A stretch of 64,000 bases of DNA. Origin: Arenicola marina. Lineage: Eukaryota; Annelida; Polychaeta; Arenicolidae. Location: NCBI GenBank assembly GCA_964019135.1, contig OZ025248.1, positions 70,376,119 through 70,440,118 of the forward strand, in the 5' to 3' direction. The notes beneath the pieces are model-generated. The model searched no databases. It had not been told where the DNA came from and saw nothing but the letters and a program-made list of their open reading frames with translations. Positions 1-11,643 of the stretch are shown one piece after another (within the stretch, counting starts at the first letter, position 1; each line of letters starts with the position of its first letter). A program made the translations under genes and the position numbers.

Positions 1-235
1 AACCAACCAACCAATCAATTCTAGATCACTCTAGATAATATCTTTCCAATGCCAGATCCCGAAATGTCCACTTATTCTTATTCTAGATGCCTGAATGTCC
101 ACTCTTTCTAATTCTATGTGTCTAAATATCAACTCTTTCTAATTCTAGATCCCGAAATGTAAACTTTTTCTAATTGTAGATCCCCAAATGTCAACTCTTT
201 TTAGTCTCAATTGTAGAGCCCTAAATGTAAAATCG
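1..235. repeat. Degenerate ~32-bp minisatellite
   Basis: Diverged units of about 30-34 bp carry the phrases CTAGATCCCGAAATGTCCAC and TCTTTCTAATTCTAGA. Unit starts can be placed near 60, 93, 122, 154, 184 and 222. The first 50 bases hold a related CCAA/TCTAGA-rich start. No coding potential is visible. Confidence 0.7.
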
Positions 236-459
236 TTACAATTCTATAGCCCATTAGATTGCTTCTGTTGCCGGATGTGTACATGTGAAACATCGATCGT
301 TATATTAATGGCTAGCCTTGAGAAATACGTGAGCTATCCGTGGACATCGAAAATAATTATGCAAAAAGAAAGATAACCTAGAGCCCAATGTCAAACAATA
401 TTGTTTAATTTTGATAACAGCAATTTCTTCCCAACATAACACATAACTCTTGATAAATA

Positions 460-560
460 AGTGTGATAATATAACACTGTGATAATATAACACTGTGATA
501 ATATAACACTGATAATATAACACAGTGAAAATATAACACTGTGATAATATAACACTGATG
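460..560. repeat. AT-rich 16-bp tandem repeat
   Basis: About six copies of a unit reading GTGATAATATAACACT. The short open frames on the minus strand here only translate this repeat and are not genes. Confidence 0.85.
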
Positions 561-1460
561 AACAAACTTTGGTTCGTTTATACCTTTCTTGCAATTACTT
601 TAAAATCACACTGGATAAAAACACAAATTAAAATATAAATAATATAAATATTTTGTTTGTTGTAAAACCATTTACTTATTACCAATCAATGCCAATATAC
701 ATGCGCCAGTAGCATAACATAAGGCAGATAAAAAAGAAAATATTCTATTTAAAAATAGCAAATATAATTTACAGCAATTTGCATGCGTGATTAAGCCGTG
801 TATGTCTATATATTTGTACCGTGTTTATTATCTATTAAAATATGCATACTACTCACAATTAGCTAAGTAGAAATACACAGTCACCTGTTATACACTCAGA
901 TATCACTGCATAGAGGTGATCCTTAGCAAATTGTGGGTAGTATATATAGATATTATATGATGAAACAAACAACCGATTCTCGCACCTATATCCACAGCCA
1001 ATTAGAGTTTGATCCGGTGTTAAATTTCTTCCTAATAGGTCAGATACAGCCTTCCAGATGTGTTGATTATATTCCTACCAATACGAAATATGACACATAG
1101 TATGTTCATAGTTACATTGTGAACACCGCTCAATATAAATACATTAAGCTCGTTAGGCCAATTTAGATCAGCCTATGCTAAGTTACGCTTACCTCTTCCT
1201 TTATCGGCCGACATCGATAGCGACCGCACGTCCTGCGAGTCTGACTCCAAATGGAGGGAGCCTCTTATACGGGACAAACGACGCTCTCGTGGACTTCGAT
1301 ATACCAGCAAAGGGGCATTCGGTTCAACAAGTGAACACAACCCCGGACACCCGCTACATGTCCAATCTACTCCAGCACAAGTGCAACCGCTGATGAAAGT
1401 GCTCAAGTACAAGTGTGAGTATTTTTTCAGAAGGAAAAAAAATGCGCGATTGATAAATCA
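561..1460. other. Intergenic, nothing recognised
   Basis: Moderately AT-rich sequence to about 1150, then a more GC-balanced stretch (1170-1410) open on both strands for 70-80 codons. Neither translation matches a family I recognise and neither shows splice context, so no gene is called. Confidence 0.5.
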
Positions 1461-2115
1461 CCAGCAGCCTACTCTAAAGTCACCGCTCCTCTGCCTCCCA
1501 CACCCTACTCCAAGGGCACTCCTCCCATACTCCAGCAGCCTACTCTAAGGTCACCGCTCCTCTGCCTCCCACACCCTACTCCAAGCGCACCCCTCCCATA
1601 CTCCAGCAGCCTACTCTAAGGTCATCCTTCCTCTGCCTCCCACACCCTACTCCAAGGGCACCCCTCCCATACTCCAGCAGCGTACTCTAAGGTCACCCCT
1701 CCTCTGCCTCCCACACCCTACTCCAAGCGCACCCCTCCCATACTCCAGCAGCCTACTCTAAGGTCATCCCTCCTCTGCCTCCCACACCCTACTCCAAGGG
1801 CACCCCTCCCATACTCCAGCAGCGTACTCTAAGGTCACCCCTCCTCTGCCTCCCACACCCTACTCCAAGCGCACCCCTCCCATACTCCAGCAGCCTACTC
1901 TAAGGTCACCGCTCCTCTGCCTCCCACACCCTACTCCAAGCGCACCCCTCCCATACTCCAGCAGCCTACTCTAAGGTCACCCCTCCTCTGCCTCCCACAC
2001 CCTACTCCAAGGGCACCCCTCCCATACTCCAGCAGCCTACTCTAAGGTCACCCCTCCTCTGCCTCCCACACCCTACTCCAAGGGCACCCCTCCCATACTC
2101 CAGCAGCCTAATCCA
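1461..2115. repeat. 71-bp minisatellite, about nine copies
   Basis: A 71-bp unit starting CCAGCAGCCTACTCTAAGGT begins at 1461, 1532, 1603 and so on to 2100, where a partial tenth copy ends the array. Units are nearly identical, differing mainly at CAGCCTA/CAGCGTA, AAGGGC/AAGCGC and CACCGC/CACCCC. The plus strand is strongly pyrimidine-rich. 71 is not a multiple of 3 and no frame is conserved across units, so it is not coding. Confidence 0.95.
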
Positions 2116-3300
2116 AAGAGAAACCTCCCTCTCCCGTAACCGACCGCATGGCTTTAGACTAGATTATTCACCCGGATTCTCCTTGTCGAAGGGTTCTTCA
2201 CCAATAGAATGTGTTATATAGGTATTATCTACCGTGTTTTAATACTTCAATGACCCATTCTCGACCTATATCTTGAAAGTAAAACCCAACGAATTTGCAT
2301 GGAGCGGCTATTGTGTAATGGCTAGCCGGCTTTTCAATTACCACCCACCCTCCCCCGTTTCGCTCTCCCTCAACCGCTAAAAATAATGCGACCTTGAGAC
2401 ATAAATCGTTGGTCCTGATTAAAATAGTGCGAGCTTGAGACATAAATCGTCACCGTCCCTCAAAGCGATACTTGTCAACCCCTAATTTAGTTTTAATCTT
2501 CCAAAGTTCAATGTCCCTCGGCACGTGTCCCATATAGTGAACATCACGCACATTTAAAAATTAAAGCAGCACTTTGTAGTTGGTGCTTCTCTTATAAAAT
2601 GTTTAAATGCCTTTTAGATGTATCGCAACAAAAAAACGCATTCAAACACATTATTGTCATGAGTTGACGGATTGTCTACACTTCGAGTGAATTAAACTTA
2701 AACAGGTAACAGTTAGCCACCTTTATATCACGACATTGAGACATGCAACTATAAATAATTTATTAAATTAAATTAATTAATTATATACATTTGCTCATTT
2801 GTGGTGGCTTTATGTTGACCGTAATGCCTGAATTATAGCTTCTCGTGTCGGATTACCTAGCAAATCGGTACTAACGAATACCGACATGTCTATGATATGC
2901 TCACAAAACTGACATATGGCAGTCTGCCACAAGGACGTGTACCGTAAAAAACAGAAATGTACTGATCCAGTTTATTGGATCTCGTACAATAAGATACGAA
3001 ATATCTTAAAGGCCGGTAAATATAGTAATTATATTATGTTTATTTCAACATGCAATGACCCATATAGACGTATTCCTGCGTGTAAATGTTTCATTAACAG
3101 CTTGCAGTTATTCTCTTCTGTATAATATATTTAAAATTACATCTACTGCAATTTTTGAGAATTGAGAATGAATCTTTGATTTGGTGATGGATCTCCCTGT
3201 AAGCAACAAATTAAAGTTCGAGCGGAGAAGAATCGAATTTGATATTCATGTTTTGTTGGCATGTAACGTTAAACATGCCTGGCTGGCACTCACTCAATTA
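2116..3300. other. Intergenic, nothing recognised
   Basis: Low-complexity AT-rich sequence around 2560-2800 (runs of TTAAATTAA) and otherwise unremarkable DNA. Open frames of up to about 70 codons have no recognisable motifs. Confidence 0.5.
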
Positions 3301-3302
3301 TT

Positions 3303-3541
3303 GAGCAAGGGCGGACCCCCCCCCCCCCATTTTTGAGGAAGAATGCTGTTTTCAACGCAAAATTTAGGACATCTGAGGCATGGACCGCTCCCCCCCTTTC
3401 TTTGAGGGAGAAGAACAGCATGGACCCCCCTCCCCGGTGGTAAAAAAACTGGCGTAATTTTGCTCAGACACCCCCTCCCCCCCACCTTGTTCGCAAGTTT
3501 CAATGGACCGCCCTTTTTCACATTCCTGGATCCGGCCCTGT
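3303..3541. mobile_element. GC-rich MITE-like element (GGCGGATCC family)
   Basis: The right end reads CTGGATCCGGCCCTG and the left end CAAGGGCGGACCCCCC, approximately inverted. TTGAG lies just outside both ends (possible target duplication). Inside are several C-runs. Related termini recur near 6590, 31020-31104 and 54366-54427. CAG...CTG termini resemble those of hAT-type nonautonomous elements, but the duplication length is unsettled, so the superfamily is a guess. Confidence 0.5.
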
Positions 3542-3545
3542 TGAG

Positions 3546-5220
3546 GCACTATAACCGTAAATCGCCGCCTCTGGAAGGAAATTGCGCGTTGTGTAATATA
3601 CAGTGAGTACCACTGGGCGCGATACCGGTTAATTCCGGTTTTGCTTCCTGGTCCACGCCTTACATTGATTAAGCGCTAAACGTCGAGTAGCTTGTCGGAT
3701 GCACTTATCCGATAGTGATACATTAGACAATGCATAAGATAAGACGATACACAGAAAAGCAGTAACGCTGGAGCAGCTAGCACACACCCTCCACCCACTC
3801 GAATACGTACTGGGGTTTGTTGTTTGGTAATCCGGGTTTATCCCTAAGGTAAACCGAACACGTCCGTCTGTCTCGGAATTGCTTATTCACGAATTACGAG
3901 AATAACCCCGGTCAACGGTTGTTCCTCTATGTTAGGGCCCCTGAGGCGGGGGGGGGGGGTAGTCATACCATATGTCGATTTTACGAATATGGCTCTCATG
4001 TTATGTCGTACGGTTGTTTCAGCATAGCTCACGTATTCCACACGCTTGCCATTTTCTACATTCACTCATCTCGTGGGCAGAAACATGCGCGATGGACCGG
4101 AACAACAAGATTGGAGTAGAGTCCACATTTAAAATGGACAACCAAATAGCATTAATGTGCGGTGATTAGGGGTGGGACTCCCCCCCCCCATATCCCCTCC
4201 ATCCCGCGCTGTAACTATTACCGTAAAATGGCTTGTTCGAACAATTTCTGAAAAAAACATCGTTCCTCATTAACCTCTGCTCTAAGTAACCTCTAATCTC
4301 AAGGTTGATCTCAATGGTGCTGGGGTCATGACGCGTTTTCGAGTGTTGTTTAGGTTGAATTTTGCATTTCTGACGTAGAAGTTTAAAAAATGTAGCCATT
4401 GCATCGTCGTACGATTACAATGGAGGAGTTGATAAATAAATTACAAATATGTCAAAATAACACGTGGTCAACGAACTCAATTGTTCGACAGAAACATGGA
4501 CTCCAAATGGAATCAAAATATAATAAATTCGGCACAGTACGGCACAGTAAATGCCAAAAGTGGTGTATTTTATGCCATGCAAATATATCTTCGATTAGAA
4601 TCACTCTCAATTGTCGTGTATGAAGGATAGTTCTGATGGTTCAATTTGACGTTGTGCAGAGGAACTATAGCGTAAGCCGAACGCCCTCTGCCGGGAGATC
4701 GGTAGGACATGTCGGTTTGTTCGGTCCGTGTTGGTTCCGCTCTCCCGACAGATGGAGCTTCTATAACCAATCTCAAGGGCAGCGACACGGGGCATAATAA
4801 CGATAAACCGAACTCCGCCCGCATCCGTTTGATTTGACGTCAAGACGTGTCCAAGTGCAAGAAACTACTAAGACGGAACATTGTGAAGAAACGAAAACAC
4901 ACTCCACCGTAAAAAATGCATTGGCCAACCGGATCAGTCGCGTGCAACGGTAAACAAAGTCGACTCGTGGTTAAATCAAAAGCCACTCTACTTTGATACT
5001 TAATTTATAAGTGATCATGCGGCAAACGCGACTCATCATGGTGTCCTAGAGCTGTCGACTTTCACGCTATTTTGGCGGACGCAACTCGTGCCAATAGTGG
5101 TTAAAGCGTCCTGAATAACCAAGCAACCAATCAATCGTGCTCTATCTCCAGATGTGGATTTTAATTTTATTTGGATTGATCGGCAGACAAGATGTTGGAA
5201 GGGTTGGACATTGATAGAAT
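3546..5220. other. Intergenic, nothing firm
   Basis: Unique-looking sequence with two G/C homopolymers (near 3950 and 4183). Open frames of 60-84 codons overlap on both strands without recognisable motifs. Confidence 0.5.
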
Positions 5221-5224
5221 GGTT

Positions 5225-5720
5225 CAAGTAGGACGCGTTAAACTTTGCAGGTCATATTGGAGGGGAATAATAGCTTTCTCGTGATCCATGATTGCACTTA
5301 AAATTATTATCGTGATCGGGAGCTGAGGAGACTTTTTGTGATTTGCAATTTTCGTGATTCGTGATCGCAGTAATTCGCATGATCGTGATGTTCGCAAAAC
5401 TGCAAATCCGTGATATGCCATTCGAAACAAATGCTTCACTTGTGACCGGGGATTTGCCCTACCGTTTTTATCGTGATTTTGATATGCGACAATTTGCCGT
5501 GATTCTTGGCATTTAGTTCTTTTCTGCTGCTGCCATGAAATTAACATGGCACCACACGCTGATGCCGGGCGATGGCCGCGAACCCCTCTACAATGAAATC
5601 TGCTGGTTCCCTCACACTTTTGTGGGCTTTTTCCAGACGTGCATACCAGGGAACCAGCGTCAACTTCCTCCTGGCTCGCTGGCGTGGTCGGCTGTGTAGG
5701 CTGCTTTGGTGATAAGCCTA
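5225..5720. other. CGTGATC/CGTGATT-rich block, 169-codon minus-strand frame of unknown meaning
   Basis: The words CGTGATC, CGTGATT and GTGATTTGC recur irregularly between 5278 and 5500, suggesting a decayed short repeat. A 169-codon frame is open on the minus strand (5224-5733). Its translation has no domain I recognise, and much of its length follows from the repeated word. It may be a fragment of a mobile element; I would not call it a gene. Confidence 0.4.
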
Positions 5721-5733
5721 CTGATAGGGTCAT

Positions 5734-5998
5734 GGCAGTGGCAGTGGCACTATGGCAGTATCAAGTGGCAGTGGCAGTGGCACTATGGCAGTATTAAGTG
5801 GCAGGGGCAGTGGCACTATGGCAGTATTAAGTGGCAGTGGCAGTGGCCCTATGTCAGTATTAAGTGGCAGTGGCAGTGGCACTATGGCAGTATTAAGTGG
5901 CAGTGGCAGTGACACTATGGCAGTATTAAGTGACAGTGGCAGTGGCACTATGGCAGTATTAAGTGGTAGTGGCAGTATTATGTGGTAGTGGCAGTATT
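5734..5998. repeat. 33-bp minisatellite (GGCAGT/CACTATGGCAGTATTA)
   Basis: Eight or so units of 33 bp, beginning at 5734, 5767, 5800 and so on. Because 33 is a multiple of 3, long frames stay open on both strands, including a Ser-Gly-Ser-rich plus-strand translation. These are by-products of the repeat. Confidence 0.92.
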
Positions 5999-6582
5999 AA
6001 GTGTTAGGTCGGTGTGCAATAACTGTCAAACACCTTGCGATATTGACTTCCAGTGTCGAGGGGGCGGGGGGGGGGAGGGTACCTTTTCCGATATCCGATT
6101 TCCGATTTCCGATTCGCATCCACGAATTCTCGTGATTCACGGTTGGCAGTTGGCAATTTTGAGCGATCGTTATCCGTAACATTTCTGGTTCAACGCGACG
6201 ACCCTTTCCCTATTTACCGCGATCTGTAGCAGTCTGTGAATACCTCGATATTCGCGATATCACCATTAAGATGCTTTTTCTCGCGCCCAGTCTTGAGCAG
6301 TCCTAATCTTGGAAATTCGAGATAACTCTCCCTTAGTCTTGTGGACTCGCGATTCAGAGGGGATACCCCCCTCCCCCCTCCACCCCCACCAGTTTCGCAT
6401 AATGAGGCGAAGGCGAAGGGCCCAACTTAGGTCTTAGTGCGTTGCTGGTCGATATCATTCAAAGGTCAAGATCACAGGACTTGATTTACCCATTAAAAGA
6501 TAGGACGAACACTGGGAAAATCGCTATTACTCGCTGATACTTTTCTTTTCATAACCTCTAATAACCCCTAATAATGTATGTG

Positions 6583-6945
6583 GCAGGAGCGGATCCAGCA
6601 GACAATCATATGGGGGTCACATGCGGGCGCAGATCCAGGTATTGGAAAGTGGGAGCACTTTGGGTTCGAAATTCTTACGGTCGGGTTGGGGGTGGGGGGG
6701 GGGGGGCGTCCACGGGACCAAATAGGGCGTCCACATTATAAAATAATATCTTAGATGTCCACATCTTAACTGCCATTGAAAGAGATCATCCAATACCCAG
6801 ACCCCCAATATCCCCACTCAGATATCTTTATAATGCATTTGCGGGAAGCAACAGCCATAACCTATGGCCCTTGTGAACCTAACTATATACCAAGGAGCAT
6901 AGAACCCATGTGACCCCCCCCCCCTTGGATCAGCGCCCGTGTGTC
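6583..6945. mobile_element. GC-rich MITE-like cluster, probably nested
   Basis: Contains GGAGCGGATCCAG at about 6588, GGGCGCAGATCCAGG at about 6625, a run of about 13 G near 6699 and a C-run followed by TTGGATCAGCGCCCG near 6909. These match the termini of the GGCGGATCC family at 3303-3541. More than one copy seems to be present and exact ends are uncertain. Confidence 0.4.
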
Positions 6946-7154
6946 TTGTATGCCGCATTTACATATTGCGAATAGCCCGAGTATTATATAATTTTCTGCC
7001 AAAAAATCCCAAAATTTAACATTGAACCCAATGAGAACATTTTGTTGAGAATAGCACCTCCTAGTCTCGCAATTAAGGAAACAATCCCGACAAATTCCAC
7101 CTTGCGTAGAATAACATTGGTATTAGGGCGTAGATGGTGTATATTGACTAAGGT

Positions 7155-7210
7155 CACGTATCTAAGGTAAAGGTCACGGCAAGGTCAAGGTCACGGCAAG
7201 GCCAGGGTCG
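7155..7210 (+). promoter_or_regulatory. AGGTCA half-site cluster
   Basis: The words AAGGTCACGG, TCAAGGTCA and AAGGTCACGG follow each other between about 7155 and 7205. TCAAGGTCA is the extended half-site bound by monomeric nuclear receptors (FTZ-F1/ERR type). There is no gene next to it, and such words also occur inside repeats, so function is only possible. Confidence 0.2.
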
Positions 7211-7849
7211 CAAAAAACAGTTTTTCGTCGTCCGTTAATATTTGCTCTAGAGAACTACTTCTGTTTTATTGTTTCAGATTTATAGTTGTCGGTCAATCAT
7301 TGGCTGTGACCAGTGACTACATGAAGTAAGGTGCCCATGCAAAGTGTACAAAAGAGTCGTTTGACAGTCAACAAATTATTAAATTTTACCGTCTCCATGC
7401 CAAGCCTCGATACGCTGAATAACGGATGGTATCTATTAACCAGGGAACGCACGGTCCGTTTTGTTACATCCGCGTCTGTCATCCGACGTCTGTCCTTTTG
7501 CAAACGCACGTGTTCGTCTTCTTATCCGTCGTCCGGCCCACTTTCCTATGTGGAAGCTGCCGTTCTAGGTCAGTTCAAGCTAGTAAGCGTATGGAATCGG
7601 GCCGAGTCAAACTACAGAACGTCATGTCATTATACACAATCACGGCATATACTGATCCTGGCTCAATTTTGGCCAAAGAATTACAATCGCAGCAAGAACG
7701 ACTTGGGGGACATAAAGCTAATCTAATAATTTAATTTAAACATGAAATCCTATGCCCAAAAACAAGTTCTATATGCTTTTCTATACTCATTTTATATATT
7801 GTATGTAACGAAGGGACGCCAAAACTAAGTCCACTGTGTCAATTACGAA

Positions 7850-8880
7850 CAAAGGAGTTTTCAGAGATAGTTCAGCCCTAGGTCCCGCAACGATCTCAGC
7901 CCTTGCTTGTTTTTCCGATTTTTGACATTTTTTCTAAATTAGACATAATCTGTATACGGAATAGGAAAGCAAAACGGTTCACCGTGTGTATGCCCTAGGT
8001 CTTTTGTACTCGTCAACATCTCCCACCATGGTGAAGGAAAGTTAAATCGCCCAACCCGAAGTATGTCATATTGAAAGAAGTTCGATTATCTCCAGAGAGT
8101 CCCATGTTAAATGTTTTCGACTATATATCGTCATAGGGTTATGTCGCCATGTTTACAGTTGATGGCGCATTTCAGCACTATCCATCCAAAACTACAGGCA
8201 TACAGTGATGGCTAGCATAGGACGCCCTTGGAAGCCCATGCTAGAATTCAAAATCCGTATCTTTCACCATTGGCCAAAAGTGATCGGTGTACCCCTTTTT
8301 GCAGCGCCCTGGTCCCCAGACTGAGCCAACTCTGTTAATTTTGAGCAGAAGCATTTTCAGATATTGCTCAGTCCTAATAGTTCAGTCCTACTACGTCCCG
8401 TAAAGATCTCAGCTCTAGCTTGTGTTTCCGATTTTTGGCGAATTTTCCGATTTAGCCAGAATCTGTATACTTTATCATTGGGCTAACGCTCTGTTGCCAT
8501 GGAAACGGAATTGGAAAGCAAAAAGGAACACGCGTTCGCAGTGTGCGTGCCCTAGGCCTTTGTACTCCCCCAACATCTGCCAACGTCAACATCTCTTACC
8601 ATGGTGAAGGAAAGTGAAATCGCTCAACCGGAAGTACGCCATATTGAATGAATTTCTATTTTCCCCATAGGGTGCCATGTTAAACGTTTTCGACTATATA
8701 TCGAAAAGCTATAGGGTTATGTCGCTAGATTTACAGTTGATGGCTCATCTCAGTACTATCCATCCACAGCTGCAAGCATGGAATGGTGGATTGCATATAG
8801 GACGCCCCTGTGAGCCCCTGGTGCACCAGAAATCCCCATCTTTCCCCATTAGCCAAATTTCTATAAACTCCTGTGACGTC
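7850..8880. repeat. Diverged tandem duplication, about 0.5 kb per unit
   Basis: Unit 1 (about 7850-8280) and unit 2 (about 8350-8870) share long phrases in the same order: AGATCTCAGC, TTTCCGATTTTTGRC, GCCCTAGG, CACCATGGTGAAGGAAAGT, GTTTTCGACTATATATCG, GGGTTATGTCG and CTATCCATCCA. The offset is about 570 bp at the CGACTATATATCG phrase, because unit 2 carries extra sequence. No reading frame is preserved between units. Confidence 0.8.
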
Positions 8881-9690
8881 ATTTCCGAGTCGAATTTTAC
8901 AGGCAATTGATCATTTCTGCTGGATACCATCTTACAATAAGTAAATTATTTTCGTACGGTTTGAAGAAGGCGCTTCTGAATTATGCGACAAAATGTGATT
9001 GTAATGATAAAGGATTGACGTTTTTAACATGGGAAGTCCCATAAAGAGTATTCCACCAGCTCTGGAACCGGAAGTTATGTTACAGACAAACATAAGACCC
9101 CTTTTCCACAAGACGGCACCACTCGCGATTTTCTGCCATTTTTTTCATGTCCCGGAACTGACGTCATGTATCCGCAAAATCTCAGATTTCATAAAACTCG
9201 TAATTTTTATGAAGAACTAGAGACATAGAACGATATCTTCAAATTAAATGGATAACACCACACACAAACTGTTCAGGGTCATAGTTTGCGTTTTTCGCAG
9301 ACATAAAACGTCATTTTACTCGCAAATAAGTAGGACGCGTCAAAAGTGAAAATATACAAAAGTTGCGCTGTATTTAGTACCACCCTCAGAAACTTATCCG
9401 AAGTCTCTAACCACAATATTAATGGAGACAGGTGCGTTTAACGTATTTCTTTCAAAAATGACCGTAACCTTGACATTTGACCTACATAAGCCATCTACAA
9501 ACTTGATCTCTTTATAGCACATATATCTCAACCGGTGAACTATGACATCCTTACATGTCACCGTGCGCCCAGAAACCTCTGAACAAACATACAAACAAAT
9601 TTACAAACCAGACATAGCAATATACTGATAGTTTTCAACTTCTGTCAGTAATAAACCAGGCAATATCCCATGCTTAAGCTACTTGTGGTT
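8881..9690. other. Intergenic, nothing recognised
   Basis: No coding, RNA or repeat structure that I can support. Confidence 0.5.
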
Positions 9691-9699
9691 AATACGACC

Positions 9700-9802
9700 C
9701 CAGGGGGCCGTATTCATAAACCCCATACTTAGCACTACGCAAATCTGATTAGATAATTTAAGGAGATCATTTGTAGCCCGATTATGGGGTTCATAATGTA
9801 GC
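9700..9802. mobile_element. Short inverted-repeat element (~100 bp)
   Basis: The left end has CCGTATTCATAAACCCCATA and the right end TATGGGGTTCATAATGTAG, inverted with a few mismatches. The size and structure suggest a short hairpin MITE or the ends of a solo element. Confidence 0.4.
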
Positions 9803-10440
9803 AAAATTCACTCAAGAGGTGAACTTGCTGAAGTAGGAAAGTGCTAACGTTTAATTTAACTTACCCTGTTCGGGATGTGAACACCACGAGCGCCCATGCG
9901 CCTCCGTTGATCATAATCAGTACTGTGTCCGTCAGCACACGCGGCGTTTCTATGTAACGGTATATTATACATAGCATAACCATGTGCCAATGGACACAGA
10001 ACCGATTGTGATCGACGGAGTTGCATGAGCGCTCGTAAACACCACCCAAACGACATAAGGAGAGAGTTCGATTTGATGAGACTTCATGCACGGCGTACGC
10101 CGAACACCAGGAATTCCAAAACGAACGCGAAGATTGTGCAACTGGAAACGCGGTCACGTGACCAATTTATCCGCGCTGAGTAATCTCCACGCATGCCTGG
10201 TGCACAAGGAATTCCAAAATGGCCGACAGATAAGAAGGATTGTTGAAGTGAGAAGAAAATACGAGATTTCTGACTTAATGGACGTCTGATACTTCCTGAT
10301 TGGTCTGTATAATCGTTAAGGAGAAATGTTAAGGGTACTGAAATGTCGTGTAAGCATAACTTTTATTTCTATTTTCGTGCGATATGGGATTAGTTCGTAT
10401 TTTTGACTTGCACTGACACCACCAGGCCACAGTAAATCAG
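9803..10440. other. Intergenic, nothing recognised
   Basis: Overlapping minus-strand open frames of 66 and 98 codons near 9856-10157 have no recognisable motif. Confidence 0.45.
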
Positions 10441-11085
10441 TCGAGGGGGGAGTCCGGAGGGGGGGGGATGTAGGGGGCCCCACAACGTATACGTCGACCC
10501 CCCGCCCCCGGGCCCCGGCCTCCCCACTTCACTGATTTACTGGGCATGTGCACCAGGCAGGCCTCTGCACTGACTGTAGTCCTGATACATGACCCTGATA
10601 CGCCCTGGTACCCGACGCCGGAGTATGAGAGCCATGTACCAGGGCTACAGTGTTGCATGGCCTGGTAACTATACCGGTATCCGGAAACAGGCCAATTAAG
10701 CAAGTGATACGGCTGCCCATTTTTTGAAGACATTGTTTTAATTAACAGTCTGTGCAAAGCCCGGGAGGGGGTACTTAATACTTTACTGTCGGCGGGTGTT
10801 TTCGCAGTAAATCCGCAGCCCCCTCCCCCCCCCCCCACTTATTCACCGCCAAAATCCGCTTGGTCGGAGCGTTTTACAGTCAAGATCCGCTCGGAAGGGG
10901 TATTTTTTTGATGCAACCCGTTTCTGCCCCAACCCCCCCGCCCCCCGGTGACAAGTCTTCAAATATCCGCTCTACATGGGTATTTTTTTCGTCATTAATG
11001 TTCGCTCCCTCAGGCATCAAGGCACCCACGGAACCCCCCACCAGACTCCTATGACAGTGCCCCCCCCCCCCCCCCCACCAAGGGA
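10441..11085. repeat. G/C-homopolymer-rich repeat block with GATCCGCTC...GGGTATTTTTT units
   Basis: Three diverged units carry (A)ATCCGCT...GTATTTTTTT near 10853, 10880 and 10966. The same phrase occurs at 50711-50733, where LINE-3 inserted. C-runs reach about 16 bases near 11058. Short proline-rich open frames here come from the C-runs. Confidence 0.5.
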
Positions 11086-11166
11086 CCTAAAGCGGTAGAC
11101 GCGAGTGTTCTATTCCACCACGTAAGCTTACTGGGGGTTAACCCTGGTGAAATATTGTACTTGCGT

Positions 11167-11478
11167 GTATGTTATTAATTTGTTATTCGCAATACAGTAT
11201 TTTACACATTCATTGTCGAACCGTATGTGGCAGGTAGCCGTACTACATTATTTTATACATTTCTAGCCGAAATGTTTTTGGCAGGTAGCCATGGATGCAA
11301 GGTTTAGTTTATTTTACCAAGCAATGCAATGAGTATCCATGTTATTAATTTGTTATTCGTACTACAGTATTTCACACATTCATGGTCGAACCGTATGTGG
11401 CACGTAGCCGTACTGCATTATTTTATACATTTCTAGTCAAAACGCTTTTGTCAGGTAGCCATGGATGCAAGGGTTTTT
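11167..11478. repeat. 170-bp tandem duplication (two copies)
   Basis: The phrases GTTATTAATTTGTTATTCG, GTCGAACCGTATGTGGCA and GGTAGCCATGGATGCAAGG recur with a 170-bp offset (11171 to 11341). The copies have diverged by scattered substitutions. Confidence 0.9.
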
Positions 11479-11643
11479 TTTATTGACTTCATGCTGCTCA
11501 TATAATGTCATTAAGTGTGCCTCATGCAACATTAGTGAACTCTTGCAAACATATCAGACAATAAAAAGACACATTAATTATTTGTTTTATTTCTATTGTG
11601 ATGTATCTAATTGTGGGTTTATTTCATTGTCAGCACCGCGATC

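Noticed and set aside
1173..1412. Overlapping 72- and 79-codon frames on opposite strands
   Set aside because: Neither translation resembles a known protein and neither shows splice context.
1461..2115. Possible CRISPR-like or coding array
   Set aside because: Head-to-tail 71-bp units with no spacers, in eukaryotic DNA, without a conserved frame.
5224..5733. 169-codon minus-strand open frame
   Set aside because: No recognisable domain. Much of its length follows the recurring CGTGATC/T word, and there is no splice or start context.
5706..5988. Ser-Gly- and Trp-rich open frames on both strands
   Set aside because: Direct by-product of the 33-bp minisatellite, which is a multiple of 3.
7331..7734. 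Overlapping 131- and 102-codon plus-strand frames
   Set aside because: No motif recognised, composition not protein-like, no splice support.
10437..10838. 133-codon Gly/Pro-rich minus-strand frame
   Set aside because: Driven by G/C runs in a repeat block.
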